From: Timonella sp031979385
GTDB taxonomy: Bacteria > Actinomycetota > Actinomycetes > Actinomycetales > Cellulomonadaceae
DNA length: 64,000 nucleotides
Assembly: GCA_031979385.1 (NCBI GenBank)
Contig: DALZEF010000006.1
Span: forward strand, 1-64,000
Direction of reading: 5' to 3'
Position numbers and translations under genes: made by a program. The notes below the pieces were generated by a model. It saw only the letters and a program-made list of their open reading frames with translations, was not told the DNA's origin and did not search any database. Positions 43,708 to 52,453 of the stretch are shown here, piece by piece. Each line of letters starts with the position of its first letter. The first letter of the stretch is position 1.

Positions 43708-46011
43708 TCAGGACCCGACGGTGACCTCGGTGATCCGTGGGTCATCGAGGCTTACCGGGTACACCGTTCCTCCGAGCGCAACGGTAGTGACCGAGTTGGC
43801 CGGCGTGGCACTCGTTCCAGTCCAGAACGTGAAGTCGCCTGGTTCCACGATCCTGCGCAGGTCGCGCCCAGCGAACGCGAGGCGAGTGGGTGGCACGGTG
43901 AACGTGACATCGCGCTGCTCTCCGGGCGCCAACTCCACACGGGTGTATCCGACCAGTTGCGCGACCGGACGGGTCACGGAGCCGACGAGGTCACGGACGT
44001 ACAGTTGCACGACCTCGGTTCCCGGAAGGTCCCCAATGTTGCGGACAGTGACGTTCACGGTCACCGGCTGGTCAGTGGTGGTGGCGCTCACCTGCGGCAC
44101 CGTGTGCTCGTAGTTCGTGTACGAGAGTCCGAAGCCAAACTCCCGAGCAGGGGTCGACGAAAGGCTCGTGACATCCGAGTTTCCGCCGAGCGCCGGGTGC
44201 AGGTAGGTGTACGGTTGCGAACCGGTCGCGCGTGGCAGGGAGACGGGGAGTTTGGCCGATGGGTTCACCCGACCAGACAGCACACCTGCAACCGCGGCAG
44301 CGCCCTCTTCGCCGGGGAAGAATCCCTGAACAACCGCAGCAGCCTGCTCCAATGCCCAGCCGACAACGTAGGGGCGTCCAGTCAGGAGCACGAGGATCAC
44401 AGGTTTGCCGGTGGCGATGATCCGCTCCGCGAGCGCGCGCTGCACGCCAGGCAGTTCGAGGTCGTCGCGGTCGCAGCCCTCACCAACGGTGCCGCGCCCG
44501 AACAGGGCGGACTGGTCACCGAGCACGAGGACGGCAACGTCTGCATCGGAAGCATATTCCACCGCCTCGGCGAACCGCGAGGTGTCGTCGGAGTCGATGT
44601 CGCAGCCTTCGGAGTAGAGAATCGAGGCGTCTGCGAATTCCTGGTTCAGTGCCTCACGCATTGTTGGCACCTCGATCCCCATCTCGTATCCCTCGTGCAG
44701 GGAGAGCACGTGGTTGACGAACGAGTAGCAGCCGAACATCGCGGATATCCGGTCAGCATTGGGACCGATGAGCGCGATCTTGCGTGGGGACCCAATGCTC
44801 GCATCGCTACCGTTTGCAGGCGACAGGGGCAGGATTCCGTTGTTCGCCACGAGGACGACGGACTGTTCGGCCAGTTCACGGGCTACGGCACGGTGACGCG
44901 GCGAGTCGAGGTTGATGTCGCTTGGTGGTTCGTCGTTGAACGTGTTGCCGAGCAGTCCGAGTTCTGCCTTTTGCTGTAGCGCGCGCAGCACCGCACGGTC
45001 CACGAGTTCGATCGGCACATCACCGGCACGCACCGCGGCGGCCAGTGGACCGAGGTAGGCGTCTCCGGTGGGCAGTTCGATGTCCACTCCGGCTTCGAGC
45101 GCAAGTTGTGCGGCTTGCGAGAGGTTACCCGCCACGTGGTGCAGTTTTTCGAGGAAGGCCACGCCAAAGTAGTCAGCGACGACGGTTCCATCGAAACCCC
45201 ACGTGTCACGGAGCAGGCCGGTAAGTAGTTCGGGGTTAGCCGCAACCGGCACGCCGTCGATTTCATTGTAGGAGTGCATGACCGAGCGGGCCTTGCCGTC
45301 GAGTACAGCCATCTCGAACGGAGGAAGCAGCACGTCAGCGAGTTCACGTGGTCCTGCATGTAGTGGTGCGAAGTTGCGTCCGGCCTGCGATCCGGAATAT
45401 CCCACGAAGTGCTTGAGCGTTGCGTGGATGCCCTGCGATTGCAGGCCCTTGACGTATGCGGTTCCGATGGTGGCAACCGTGTAGGGGTCCTCGGCGATGC
45501 ATTCCTCCACGCGGCCCCAGCGCGGGTCCCGGATAACATCTAGCACCGGGGCTAGACCCTGATGCACACCGAGTTGCCTCATCGACTCGCCAATAAGCGC
45601 GCCCATATGCTCCACAAGTTCGGCGTTGAAACTCGCTCCCCACGCCAGTGGGGTTGGGAAGGTGGCGGCCTGCCATGCGGACAGGCCGGTCAGGCATTCC
45701 TCGTGCACGAGCATCGGGATACCCAGTCGGGTTTCGTTGACCACTCGGCGCTGTTCATGCCACAGCCACTGTGCCCGTTCGATGGGGTCAACGGGGCGGG
45801 TGCCATACACTCGGGTCACATGTCCGAGTCCGTGTGTGGTCGCTCCCGCGAAGGTCACGGCTTCCGCGAACTCGCCTTGCAGCGGTGCGACGGCCTCGCC
45901 GTCTCCCTTGTCCCAGAACCCAACGATCTGGGCGAGTTTCTCCTCAAGCGTCATCTGCGCTAAGAGTTGCTGCGGGTCGGTGATGACCTCTCGAGGTGTT
46001 TCGATACTCAT
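43708..46011 (-). CDS. Glycoside hydrolase family 3, beta-glucosidase-like
   Basis: This 767-aa GH3 enzyme has the N-terminal (beta/alpha)8 domain (MTLEEKLAQIVGFW, GLAPVLDVIRDPRWGRVEE, LKHFVGYSG), the nucleophile Asp in GFDGTVVADYFGV, an alpha/beta sandwich domain, and a C-terminal fibronectin-III-like domain (FGFGLSYTNYEHTV). It lacks a signal peptide, so it cleaves imported oligosaccharides inside the cell. It ends the sugar-ABC operon, 175 bases after the second permease gene with a hairpin between. GGAGAAG precedes ATG 46011. Beta-glucosidase or beta-xylosidase specificity cannot be told from sequence alone. Confidence 0.93.
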   Translation of the reverse strand: MSIETPREVITDPQQLLAQMTLEEKLAQIVGFWDKGDGEAVAPLQGEFAEAVTFAGATTHGLGHVTRVYGTRPVDPIERAQWLWHEQRRVVNETRLGIPMLVHEECLTGLSAWQAATFPTPLAWGASFNAELVEHMGALIGESMRQLGVHQGLAPVLDVIRDPRWGRVEECIAEDPYTVATIGTAYVKGLQSQGIHATLKHFVGYSGSQAGRNFAPLHAGPRELADVLLPPFEMAVLDGKARSVMHSYNEIDGVPVAANPELLTGLLRDTWGFDGTVVADYFGVAFLEKLHHVAGNLSQAAQLALEAGVDIELPTGDAYLGPLAAAVRAGDVPIELVDRAVLRALQQKAELGLLGNTFNDEPPSDINLDSPRHRAVARELAEQSVVLVANNGILPLSPANGSDASIGSPRKIALIGPNADRISAMFGCYSFVNHVLSLHEGYEMGIEVPTMREALNQEFADASILYSEGCDIDSDDTSRFAEAVEYASDADVAVLVLGDQSALFGRGTVGEGCDRDDLELPGVQRALAERIIATGKPVILVLLTGRPYVVGWALEQAAAVVQGFFPGEEGAAAVAGVLSGRVNPSAKLPVSLPRATGSQPYTYLHPALGGNSDVTSLSSTPAREFGFGLSYTNYEHTVPQVSATTTDQPVTVNVTVRNIGDLPGTEVVQLYVRDLVGSVTRPVAQLVGYTRVELAPGEQRDVTFTVPPTRLAFAGRDLRRIVEPGDFTFWTGTSATPANSVTTVALGGTVYPVSLDDPRITEVTVGS

Positions 46012-46140
46012 GGACTTCTCCAACTTCAGAATTTTGTATTTTCGACGAGCCGTCCGGCAGGAACTTGGGCCTGCGCTGGTAGGTGAGGGCTCGTCGGCAA
46101 TAGGCCTGCCACGAGTGGAAAAGTCTCCACTTGGGGCAGC

Positions 46141-46164
46141 GCGAGTGGGGATTTCCCCACTCGC
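46141..46164 (-). terminator. Intercistronic hairpin between sugar permease and GH3 genes
   Basis: GCGAGTGGGG (46141-46150) pairs perfectly with CCCCACTCGC (46155-46164). It lies inside the operon, so it may lower GH3 expression or stabilise the upstream mRNA. Confidence 0.6.
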
Positions 46165-46186
46165 GGGGTAAGGGGTGTAAGGGCTG

Positions 46187-47065
46187 CTAGCCCTTGACCG
46201 CACCCTGGAGGCCGTTCACGATCTTGTTCTGCATCGCCAGGAAGAAGACCAACGCCGGGATCATCGAAAGCGTGGTGAATGCGAACACGCCCGCGGTGTC
46301 CGAGGAGTATTGCGATGAGAAGTCCGCAACACCCAACGGCAGGGTGCGCATGTCGCCGTTCAGCAGAAGCAGCGGCAGCAGATAGGCGTTCCACGATGCG
46401 ACAAAGGCAAGCACACCGGTCGTGACCATTCCAGGGCCAGACAGCGGGAGCAAAATCCGCGCGAAGAACCCAACCCGACCTGCACCATCCAAGGTGGCGG
46501 CCTCCTCGATCTCAAGCGGAACCGCCTGGAGGAACGGCCGCAAGATCACGATCGTCATCGGCAACTGGAAGGCTGCCTGCGGCAGTGCCAACCCGAGCCA
46601 CGTGTTTCCCAGTCCCAGGTCCTTGGTGATGAGGATAAACAACGGAATGATCGCGACGGTCGCCGGGAACAGTAACCCGGCCACAAAGATCATGTAGATG
46701 CGTTCCCGCCACTTGAACCTGAAGCGGGCCAGCGGGTAGGCGGCCATCATGCCGAACACCACCACGAGCGCGACGGTAATCAGTGCGACAACCGTGGAGT
46801 TCAGCGCGTAGCGCCAGAAGTTGGGGTCAGTCAGCACCCGCACATAGTTGTCGGTGACCCACGGGTCGGGAAGGCCAGCCGGGTTCGCCGCAAGTTGGGC
46901 GTTCGTACGGAAACCACCAAGCACTGCAAACGACACCGGCCCAAGGGTGAGTCCCACCAGAACAAGGGCAATGAAGTAGGTGGCCGGTCCGGCCCGGTGT
47001 CCGCGAACCTTACGTACTCTGCGCTCGCCGGATTCTGTGGTCTGGGTGAATGTTGCGGCGCTCAT
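46187..47065 (-). CDS. Sugar ABC transporter permease (MalG/CebG type)
   Basis: This 292-aa inner-membrane protein has six helices and the EAA loop EIEEAATLDGAGRVGFFARILLP, which contacts the ATPase. The C-terminal NKIVNGLQGAVKG is typical of MalG-type carbohydrate permeases. It overlaps the partner permease by 4 bases. No ATPase gene is in the operon. Confidence 0.92.
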   Translation of the reverse strand: MSAATFTQTTESGERRVRKVRGHRAGPATYFIALVLVGLTLGPVSFAVLGGFRTNAQLAANPAGLPDPWVTDNYVRVLTDPNFWRYALNSTVVALITVALVVVFGMMAAYPLARFRFKWRERIYMIFVAGLLFPATVAIIPLFILITKDLGLGNTWLGLALPQAAFQLPMTIVILRPFLQAVPLEIEEAATLDGAGRVGFFARILLPLSGPGMVTTGVLAFVASWNAYLLPLLLLNGDMRTLPLGVADFSSQYSSDTAGVFAFTTLSMIPALVFFLAMQNKIVNGLQGAVKG

Positions 47066-48102
47066 GCCTTGACCCTCCTCTTGCGTGACACGTAGTCGGG
47101 GTTGTCACGGCGCAGAATGAACCGCTGGTAGAACAGCGCCATAATGAGTGCGATAACGAACAAGATGACCGAGGCAGCCGACGCGATACCAAAGTTTGAC
47201 CGCTGCGTGCCCTCAGTGATGAGGAACGTGACCATCGTGGTGGTCGAGTTTGCCGGTCCACCCTTGGTCAGAATCCACACCATGTCGAACAGTTGGAGTG
47301 ACCCGACCATCGAAAGGAACGCCCACATGCGGATCGTGGGACCAAGCAGTGGAATCGTGATGCGGAACTGAGTCTGCCACCACGATGCGCCGTCGATCTG
47401 AGCAGCTTCGTTGAGTTCCTCAGGAACGCCCTGAAGCCCTGCCAAGAACAAGATGATCGCAAGGCCTATGTATTTCCAGGTCAAGACCACCATCACGGTC
47501 CACAGTGCATACTTCGGGTCCCCGAGGAATCCCTGCGCCGGACCTGAGAGACCTATCGACTCCAAGATCGTGTCGATTGCGCCATACCGTGGTTGCAGTA
47601 GTTGGAACCACACGACAGCAACGATGACCTCGGCCAGGATGTACGGCACGAACACAATTGTGCGGAGCACGCCACGGCCCCACATCTTACGGTTGAGCAG
47701 CAGTGCGATACCCAGTCCGAGTGGGAGTTGCAAAATGATGGAGACAACCACGATGAAGAGGTTGTGGGCGAGCGCTCCCTGAAATACCTCGTTCGTCAGG
47801 ACCGACACGTAGTTTCGCAAACCCACAAAGTCCACGAGCGGCCCAAAGCCCTTCCAGCGGTACAGCGAGAACTGCACGGCGCGGATGATGGGCCAGACAA
47901 CGAAGAACAGGAAGAGCAAGAGCGCGGGGGCAATGAAAATCGATGCCTCAAGCGCCATACGGCGGTTGTGTTTTTTCTTGCGACGATCATTGCCCGTTGG
48001 TGCAACCGGGGGCGTTACGCCCCCGGTTGCGTTTGAGCGGGTCGTCGCAGACATTGCATCTGTAGCAGATGCCGTTGTCATGTCTGCCACGGGTTGACTC
48101 AC
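47062..48102 (-). CDS. Sugar ABC transporter permease (MalF/CebF type)
   Basis: This 346-aa permease has a long polar N-terminus (about 45 residues), then six transmembrane helices and the EAA loop PEELNEAAQIDGASWWQTQFRITIPLL. It is the MalF-like half of the importer. It overlaps both neighbours by 4 bases, so binding protein, MalF and MalG are translationally coupled. Confidence 0.92.
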   Translation of the reverse strand: MSQPVADMTTASATDAMSATTRSNATGGVTPPVAPTGNDRRKKKHNRRMALEASIFIAPALLLFLFFVVWPIIRAVQFSLYRWKGFGPLVDFVGLRNYVSVLTNEVFQGALAHNLFIVVVSIILQLPLGLGIALLLNRKMWGRGVLRTIVFVPYILAEVIVAVVWFQLLQPRYGAIDTILESIGLSGPAQGFLGDPKYALWTVMVVLTWKYIGLAIILFLAGLQGVPEELNEAAQIDGASWWQTQFRITIPLLGPTIRMWAFLSMVGSLQLFDMVWILTKGGPANSTTTMVTFLITEGTQRSNFGIASAASVILFVIALIMALFYQRFILRRDNPDYVSRKRRVKA

Positions 48103-49403
48103 TTCTCTGCGTCGGCTGCGGCCTGGGTCTTGGTGACGATATCGGCTGCGGTGGACTGTCCGGCGAACACGAGTGCGATCTCGTCGTTCATCGCGCCACC
48201 GATCGACGTGCCGAATGCGGTGTCGAAGTAGAGCTGGATGAACGGAGCCTCGTCGCGCACCTGGAGTAGGTCAGCGAGCGCTGGGTCAGCGACCGAACCA
48301 GATGCTGCCGGGTTGGTGGGCAGACCCATTCCGAGTTCCGCGAAGCCCTTTTGGACCTCATCGGAGAGCAGGTATTCAACGAACTTGACCGCTACGTCCG
48401 GTGCACTTTCGGCAACGGACCAGGCGTCACCGCCACCGAGTTGAGCTGCTGGATCGCCTTCGCCGCCCTCAACTGCTGGGAATGCGAACCATCCGGTGTC
48501 TTCTCCCAAGCCTTGGTTGTCCTCGGTCAGGCCTTGCATGACGCCTGGCTCCCAGTGTCCAGCGAGTTCCATCGCAACCTTTCCTGTTGCGAGCAGACCC
48601 GAGGCGGACGTTGGGCCGGACTGTGCCGGCGTGGACAGGAAGCCTGCGTTGAATGGTTCCTTTGCCACGATCTCTTCGAGGGTTTCACCGGCCTTGAGGA
48701 AGCATCCTGCGGTGAAATCGAGTGAGGTCACAGAATCTTGGAGGGTGTCCTGTGGGCACTGGCGTAGTGCGGTGTAGTACCAGTAGTGAGCGGCTGGCCA
48801 CTTGTCACCTGCACCAACTGAGACCGGTTCGATGCCCGCAGCCTTGAGCTTGTCCACAGCGTCATAGAACTCTGTCATCGTGGTTGGCGGGGTGTCGATG
48901 CCCGCCTCGGCGAACAGCGACTTGTTGTACCAGAAGCCAACTACGCCCATCGAGAATGGCAGGCCGTAGGTCTTGCCGTCGATCTGCCAACCACCGACGT
49001 TTCCGCCGAGTTTGCCGATCGTGTCCTTGGCGAGTTCGGACAGGTCCTTGGTCAGTCCTGCCGAGACGTGGTCTGCGAGTTCGCCGCCGCCACGTTCCAT
49101 GTAGATGTCTGGAAGATCGCCAGATTGGAAAGAGGCTTCGAGTTTGGTCAGCATGTCCTCGTGTTGAAGCGCCTCGATCTGGATCTTCACGCCGGGGTTT
49201 GCGTCTTCGAAGTCCTTTGCAACGTCTTCGTAAAAACCCTTGCCGGGTTCCGAGTTGCTGTTGTGCCACCAGGTGATGGTCTGGTCGGAACCTTCAGCAT
49301 TGGTGCCGTTGTTCTCGCCCTCACCGCCACCGGAACACGCAGCCGCGATCAGCGAGATCGATGCTGCGAGTGCGATGCCTTTAAGCCATGGTGTGTTCTT
49401 CAC
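48099..49403 (-). CDS. Sugar ABC transporter solute-binding lipoprotein
   Basis: This 434-aa family 1 extracellular binding protein has a lipoprotein signal (LAASISLIAAACSGGG). The mature protein starts with an acidic linker and shows typical segments (TITWWHNSNSEPGKGFYEDVAKDFEDANPGVKI, LPFSMGVVGFWYNKSLF). It captures an oligosaccharide, probably a beta-glucoside given the GH3 partner. The start is GTG 49403, 10 bases after GAGGAG; an upstream frame to 49439 would swallow that site. A strong promoter and LacI-type operators lie upstream. Confidence 0.92.
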   Translation of the reverse strand: MKNTPWLKGIALAASISLIAAACSGGGEGENNGTNAEGSDQTITWWHNSNSEPGKGFYEDVAKDFEDANPGVKIQIEALQHEDMLTKLEASFQSGDLPDIYMERGGGELADHVSAGLTKDLSELAKDTIGKLGGNVGGWQIDGKTYGLPFSMGVVGFWYNKSLFAEAGIDTPPTTMTEFYDAVDKLKAAGIEPVSVGAGDKWPAAHYWYYTALRQCPQDTLQDSVTSLDFTAGCFLKAGETLEEIVAKEPFNAGFLSTPAQSGPTSASGLLATGKVAMELAGHWEPGVMQGLTEDNQGLGEDTGWFAFPAVEGGEGDPAAQLGGGDAWSVAESAPDVAVKFVEYLLSDEVQKGFAELGMGLPTNPAASGSVADPALADLLQVRDEAPFIQLYFDTAFGTSIGGAMNDEIALVFAGQSTAADIVTKTQAAADAEK

Positions 49404-49441
49404 GGAAAAAAATCTCCTCGTCTTTGAGTGATGTAGCACCC

Positions 49442-49470
49442 AATATATGCGTGCCTTTCCATCCAGTCAA
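49442..49470 (-). promoter_or_regulatory. Promoter of the sugar uptake operon
   Basis: On the minus strand TTGACT (49465-49470) and TATATT (49442-49447) are separated by exactly 17 bases. This near-consensus sigma-A promoter points to the binding-protein gene. It abuts the operator at 49471. Confidence 0.8.
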
Positions 49471-49486
49471 ACGTTATCGGTAACGT
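49471..49486. promoter_or_regulatory. LacI-family operator 1
   Basis: ACGTTATCGGTAACGT has 6-base palindromic arms (ACGTTA/TAACGT). It touches the -35 box of the sugar operon promoter, so repressor binding would block transcription. Confidence 0.7.
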
Positions 49487-49489
49487 TTT

Positions 49490-49503
49490 CGATAACGTTA
49501 TCG
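49490..49503. promoter_or_regulatory. LacI-family operator 2
   Basis: CGATAACGTTATCG is a perfect 14-bp palindrome with the same AACGTT core as operator 1. It lies at the likely -35 region of the lacI-type gene, consistent with autoregulation. Confidence 0.7.
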
Positions 49504-49536
49504 TAAAGATGGCCGCGACAACCTATAATGGCTATT

Positions 49537-50553
49537 GTGAACACCACTGCCCGAGTAACGATGGCCGACGTAGCCCAGGCCGCCGGCGTATCCGTTGCCA
49601 CCGTCTCCAAAGTCGTCAACAACAAGGACGGCATCTCCCCTGCACGCACCGCCCACGTTCGCAGAATTATCGACGAGATGGGTTACGCAGCATCGCTCGG
49701 CGCGCAATCCCTACGGTCCCGCAGCACTGGAGTACTCGGGATGCTCGTGGCAGAGTTCGAACCGTTCTCGACCGAACTCCTCAAAGGCGCCTCACGTGCG
49801 ATCAAGGCAACCGAATACGAACTACTCGCCTACTCGGGGCGCAGCCACTCCGCACCAGAAGACGGCTGGGAACGCCGCCACCTAGCACGCCTATCAGGTG
49901 CTCTCATTGACGGCGCAGTGATCGTCACCCCATCCGGGACAGAAACGATATTCCCCGTACCCGTAGTCGCGATCGATCCACACCTCGATACCGATGCGCT
50001 GCCAACAGTGCGGTGCAACAGCTACGACGGCGCATTCCAGGCAACCAGTTACCTCGCCGATCTCGGACACACCAAGATCGGCTACCTCGGGGGCCGCAGC
50101 GACCTGAAATCCTCTCAGGAACGCGAGCTAGGCTACCGCGACGCACTGCTAAACGCTGGCATCGCAGCCAACGATGACTACATCGGCCAGGGCGACTACC
50201 TCCCCGAAGCCTCACAGGCACCGGCCCGAGAAATTCTGTCCCGCAAGGACCGCCCAACCGCGATCTTCGCAGCAAACGACCTGTCCGCAATCGAGGTCAT
50301 CAAGGTCGCGGAAGAATTAGGGCTGAACGTCCCGCGCGATCTGTCCGTGATCGGGTTCGACAACGTTCCCGAGGCCGCACTATTCCGTATTCCGCTCACC
50401 ACGATGGCCCAGCCACTCGGCGAGATGGGTGAGATCGCGTTGAACATGCTCGCGAAGATCATCTCCGGCGAAGACGTCGAAACCCAGGCGCTCCTACCCG
50501 TCGAGTTAGTGGTGCGCGACTCGTGCGCGCCACCACTTGCCTCCGAAAACTGA
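49537..50553 (+). CDS. LacI-family transcriptional regulator of the sugar locus
   Basis: This 338-aa repressor has the N-terminal helix-turn-helix VTMADVAQAAGVSVATVSKVVN and hinge, then a periplasmic-binding-protein-like effector domain (LGMLVAEFEPFSTELLKGA, RPTAIFAANDLSAIEVIKVAEELG, DLSVIGFDNVPEAAL). It is divergent from the sugar operon and very probably binds the two AACGTT palindromes between them. An ATG at 49528 overlaps a perfect TATAAT box (49524-49529), so I start at GTG 49537, 7 bases after that box, a leaderless arrangement. The inducer is probably the transported oligosaccharide. Confidence 0.92.
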   Translation: MNTTARVTMADVAQAAGVSVATVSKVVNNKDGISPARTAHVRRIIDEMGYAASLGAQSLRSRSTGVLGMLVAEFEPFSTELLKGASRAIKATEYELLAYSGRSHSAPEDGWERRHLARLSGALIDGAVIVTPSGTETIFPVPVVAIDPHLDTDALPTVRCNSYDGAFQATSYLADLGHTKIGYLGGRSDLKSSQERELGYRDALLNAGIAANDDYIGQGDYLPEASQAPAREILSRKDRPTAIFAANDLSAIEVIKVAEELGLNVPRDLSVIGFDNVPEAALFRIPLTTMAQPLGEMGEIALNMLAKIISGEDVETQALLPVELVVRDSCAPPLASEN

Positions 50554-50632
50554 AAGTGACCATGACCTGCGGTCACATTCGACCGCCCCTAGTCACACGA
50601 CCTGTCATCTGCGGTTCTCAGGTAGGCGCCCA

Positions 50633-50854
50633 CTACCCATGACAAGAAAACTCAAGAGGGGTGCCCGTTTCGTTTGAAACCGAAACACTGGAAGGAAGCC
50701 AATAGACAGGGTTCATGAACGTCACCTTCCCATCGCCCTTCAGAGCAAGCACATCCGTGGATTCATCCAGGCTTGAGATCTTCGGCTCGCCGCCAGAGCA
50801 TCCAACAACGAACAACATCAAGACTGAAACTGTAAAGACACGGAAAGAGTTCAT
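50633..50854 (-). CDS. Small putative lipoprotein
   Basis: A 73-aa protein starts MNSFRVFTVSVLMLFVVGCSG, with lipobox FVVGC near residue 19, and has a short mature part of about 55 residues (VLALKGDGKVTFMNPVYWLP). No family is recognised. The reading frame is open upstream to 50938, but the signal sequence fixes the start at 50854. It stands alone, convergent with the lacI-type gene. Confidence 0.55.
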   Translation of the reverse strand: MNSFRVFTVSVLMLFVVGCSGGEPKISSLDESTDVLALKGDGKVTFMNPVYWLPSSVSVSNETGTPLEFSCHG

Positions 50855-51040
50855 GCGTAGCCGACCGCCCCTTCCATCTTTCGCTTGAGCACTTCTTTCA
50901 GCAAAAGAAAAATCCATATACAGCACTTGAGAAGTCATTCACAGTAATACTCACCCTTTTTCAGAGCGCTTACGCACAGCCCGTGGGAGTTCGTAGATCA
51001 ACAGGTATCCTCCTGAGAAAAACCAAGAGAGTGCGCCCAG

Positions 51041-51109
51041 CGAACTCAACCAAAAGTGCACGAACTCGACCGGAAAGCGGTTGAGCTCGTGCACTTTTGG
51101 TTGAGTTCG
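51041..51109. repeat. Nested GAACTC palindromic element, copy C
   Basis: Bases 51041-51071 pair with 51079-51109 at 29 of 31 positions around a 7-base loop. The arms contain CGAACTCAACC and GTGCACGA. It is downstream of the racemase-fold gene and could also end its transcript. The rest of 50855-51179 shows no gene. Confidence 0.75.
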
Positions 51110-51179
51110 ATTCGGGAGGTGGCGTGGAGCGGCAAACACGAGGCAGGTAGACGGATGTGTGTGCTTCAGCCCAACGCAA

Positions 51180-52358
51180 CTACCCGAAATTCTGGCCTTC
51201 GCCCCGGTAGGTGAGCGACTCGTCGACAATGTGGGAGCCATCGAGCAGATAGGTGGTATTGAAGCGTTCCATCTGTTCACCGGCCTTGGCGTGGCGGAAC
51301 CACACGCGATCTCCCACCGCAGGGCGTCTACCTCCACGCGTCACGCGCAATGGCGTCTGCACCTCCCCCACCCCTTCGGCGCCGATGAATCTAAACCCCG
51401 ACTCCACCGCCACCGGATGGCGCGAAATACGCGGAGGACCGGATGCAACGTAGCCGCCCGCGAAGGCGGTGAAGAATCCCGCACCGGGATGACGTACAAC
51501 GTCGAGTCCAAAGTAAGCGGAAGGGCGCAGGCCGAGACCACGATATCCGTCAAAGAGCGCAGGCGCATAGAACCCAGAACCGGCTGTTACCTCGGTGACT
51601 TCACCGGCCCGTTCGTAGTCACCAACTGAACCCGTGCCACCGGCATTCACCACACGCACATCGTCCACGCGCAACTCAAGTGCAGCCACGATCTCAGCCC
51701 GACGCTCTGCGAGTTCCACGCGTGAAATCTTCTTCATGGTGCGCACGGCCCACGAGTTGTCCGGCATCCCGGCGATCTGGGCATCGTAGAACATGGCCCC
51801 AACCACACGTACGTGCTCATACGAAGCCACGGCACCGAGCAAGGAAACCGCGTCCTGCACGGTATGCACAGGCGAACGGCGAACGCCCAGGTGCAGTGGG
51901 ATTCCCAGGTTCCGTCCGATCCGCAACGATGCATCCACGTCGAACGCCACCTGCACGGGAGACACCGGACGTGCGGCCGAGATCAGTTCCACGTGTTCAA
52001 CGCAGTCCACGATCAGCACGATCTCCGCGAGCGCCCGCTCATCCTGGGCGAGAGCAGCCAAGGCGCTGCGGTCAACGGTCGGATAGGCAACGAGGATATC
52101 CGTGTATCCGTGTCCTACCAGCCATAGAGCTTCACGCAATGAGTAGCACATGAGACCTTGATAACCGGGAGTCTCCAGAGCCCGGTCGATAAGGGTGCGG
52201 TTTCGCAGGGATTTTGTGGCAACGCGGATGGGCTTTCCGTGGGTCCGGGTTGCCATGTGTCGGGCGTTCGCATCAAATGCAGCAAGATCGAGCACTGAGA
52301 TCGGTGCCGGTAAGTGCGTTGTCGCTGCACTGAGGGTCTGCGAGAGGTGTGGTGCCAT
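51180..52358 (-). CDS. PLP-dependent alanine racemase-fold enzyme (amino acid deaminase/aldolase type)
   Basis: This 392-aa protein has the alanine-racemase N-terminal barrel. PIRVATKSLRN contains the PLP Lys, CYSLREALWLV follows, VVNAGGTGSVGDYE is a phosphate-binding loop, and ISRHPVAVESGFRFIGAEGVGEVQTPL and PAVGDRVWFRHAKAGE form the C-terminal metal-type domain. This is the family annotated as D-threonine aldolase-like or amino acid deaminase. The start ATG 52358 is chosen because the upstream open frame to 52505 runs through the promoter region of the divergent oxidase gene. The exact substrate is unknown. Confidence 0.82.
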   Translation of the reverse strand: MAPHLSQTLSAATTHLPAPISVLDLAAFDANARHMATRTHGKPIRVATKSLRNRTLIDRALETPGYQGLMCYSLREALWLVGHGYTDILVAYPTVDRSALAALAQDERALAEIVLIVDCVEHVELISAARPVSPVQVAFDVDASLRIGRNLGIPLHLGVRRSPVHTVQDAVSLLGAVASYEHVRVVGAMFYDAQIAGMPDNSWAVRTMKKISRVELAERRAEIVAALELRVDDVRVVNAGGTGSVGDYERAGEVTEVTAGSGFYAPALFDGYRGLGLRPSAYFGLDVVRHPGAGFFTAFAGGYVASGPPRISRHPVAVESGFRFIGAEGVGEVQTPLRVTRGGRRPAVGDRVWFRHAKAGEQMERFNTTYLLDGSHIVDESLTYRGEGQNFG

Positions 52359-52453
52359 GTCGTTAACGGTTGCACGGCTGCGGGTCAAACGCAAGATATA
52401 ACAGTCGTGGACGCACGCCACGGTCAGCGGGTTTAGCACTAGACTCATCAGGT

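Noticed and set aside
43708..50553. Sugar locus as a polysaccharide-utilisation island of foreign origin
   Set aside because: Base composition and codon style match the surrounding housekeeping genes, and the gene set is a standard actinobacterial LacI-ABC-GH3 operon.
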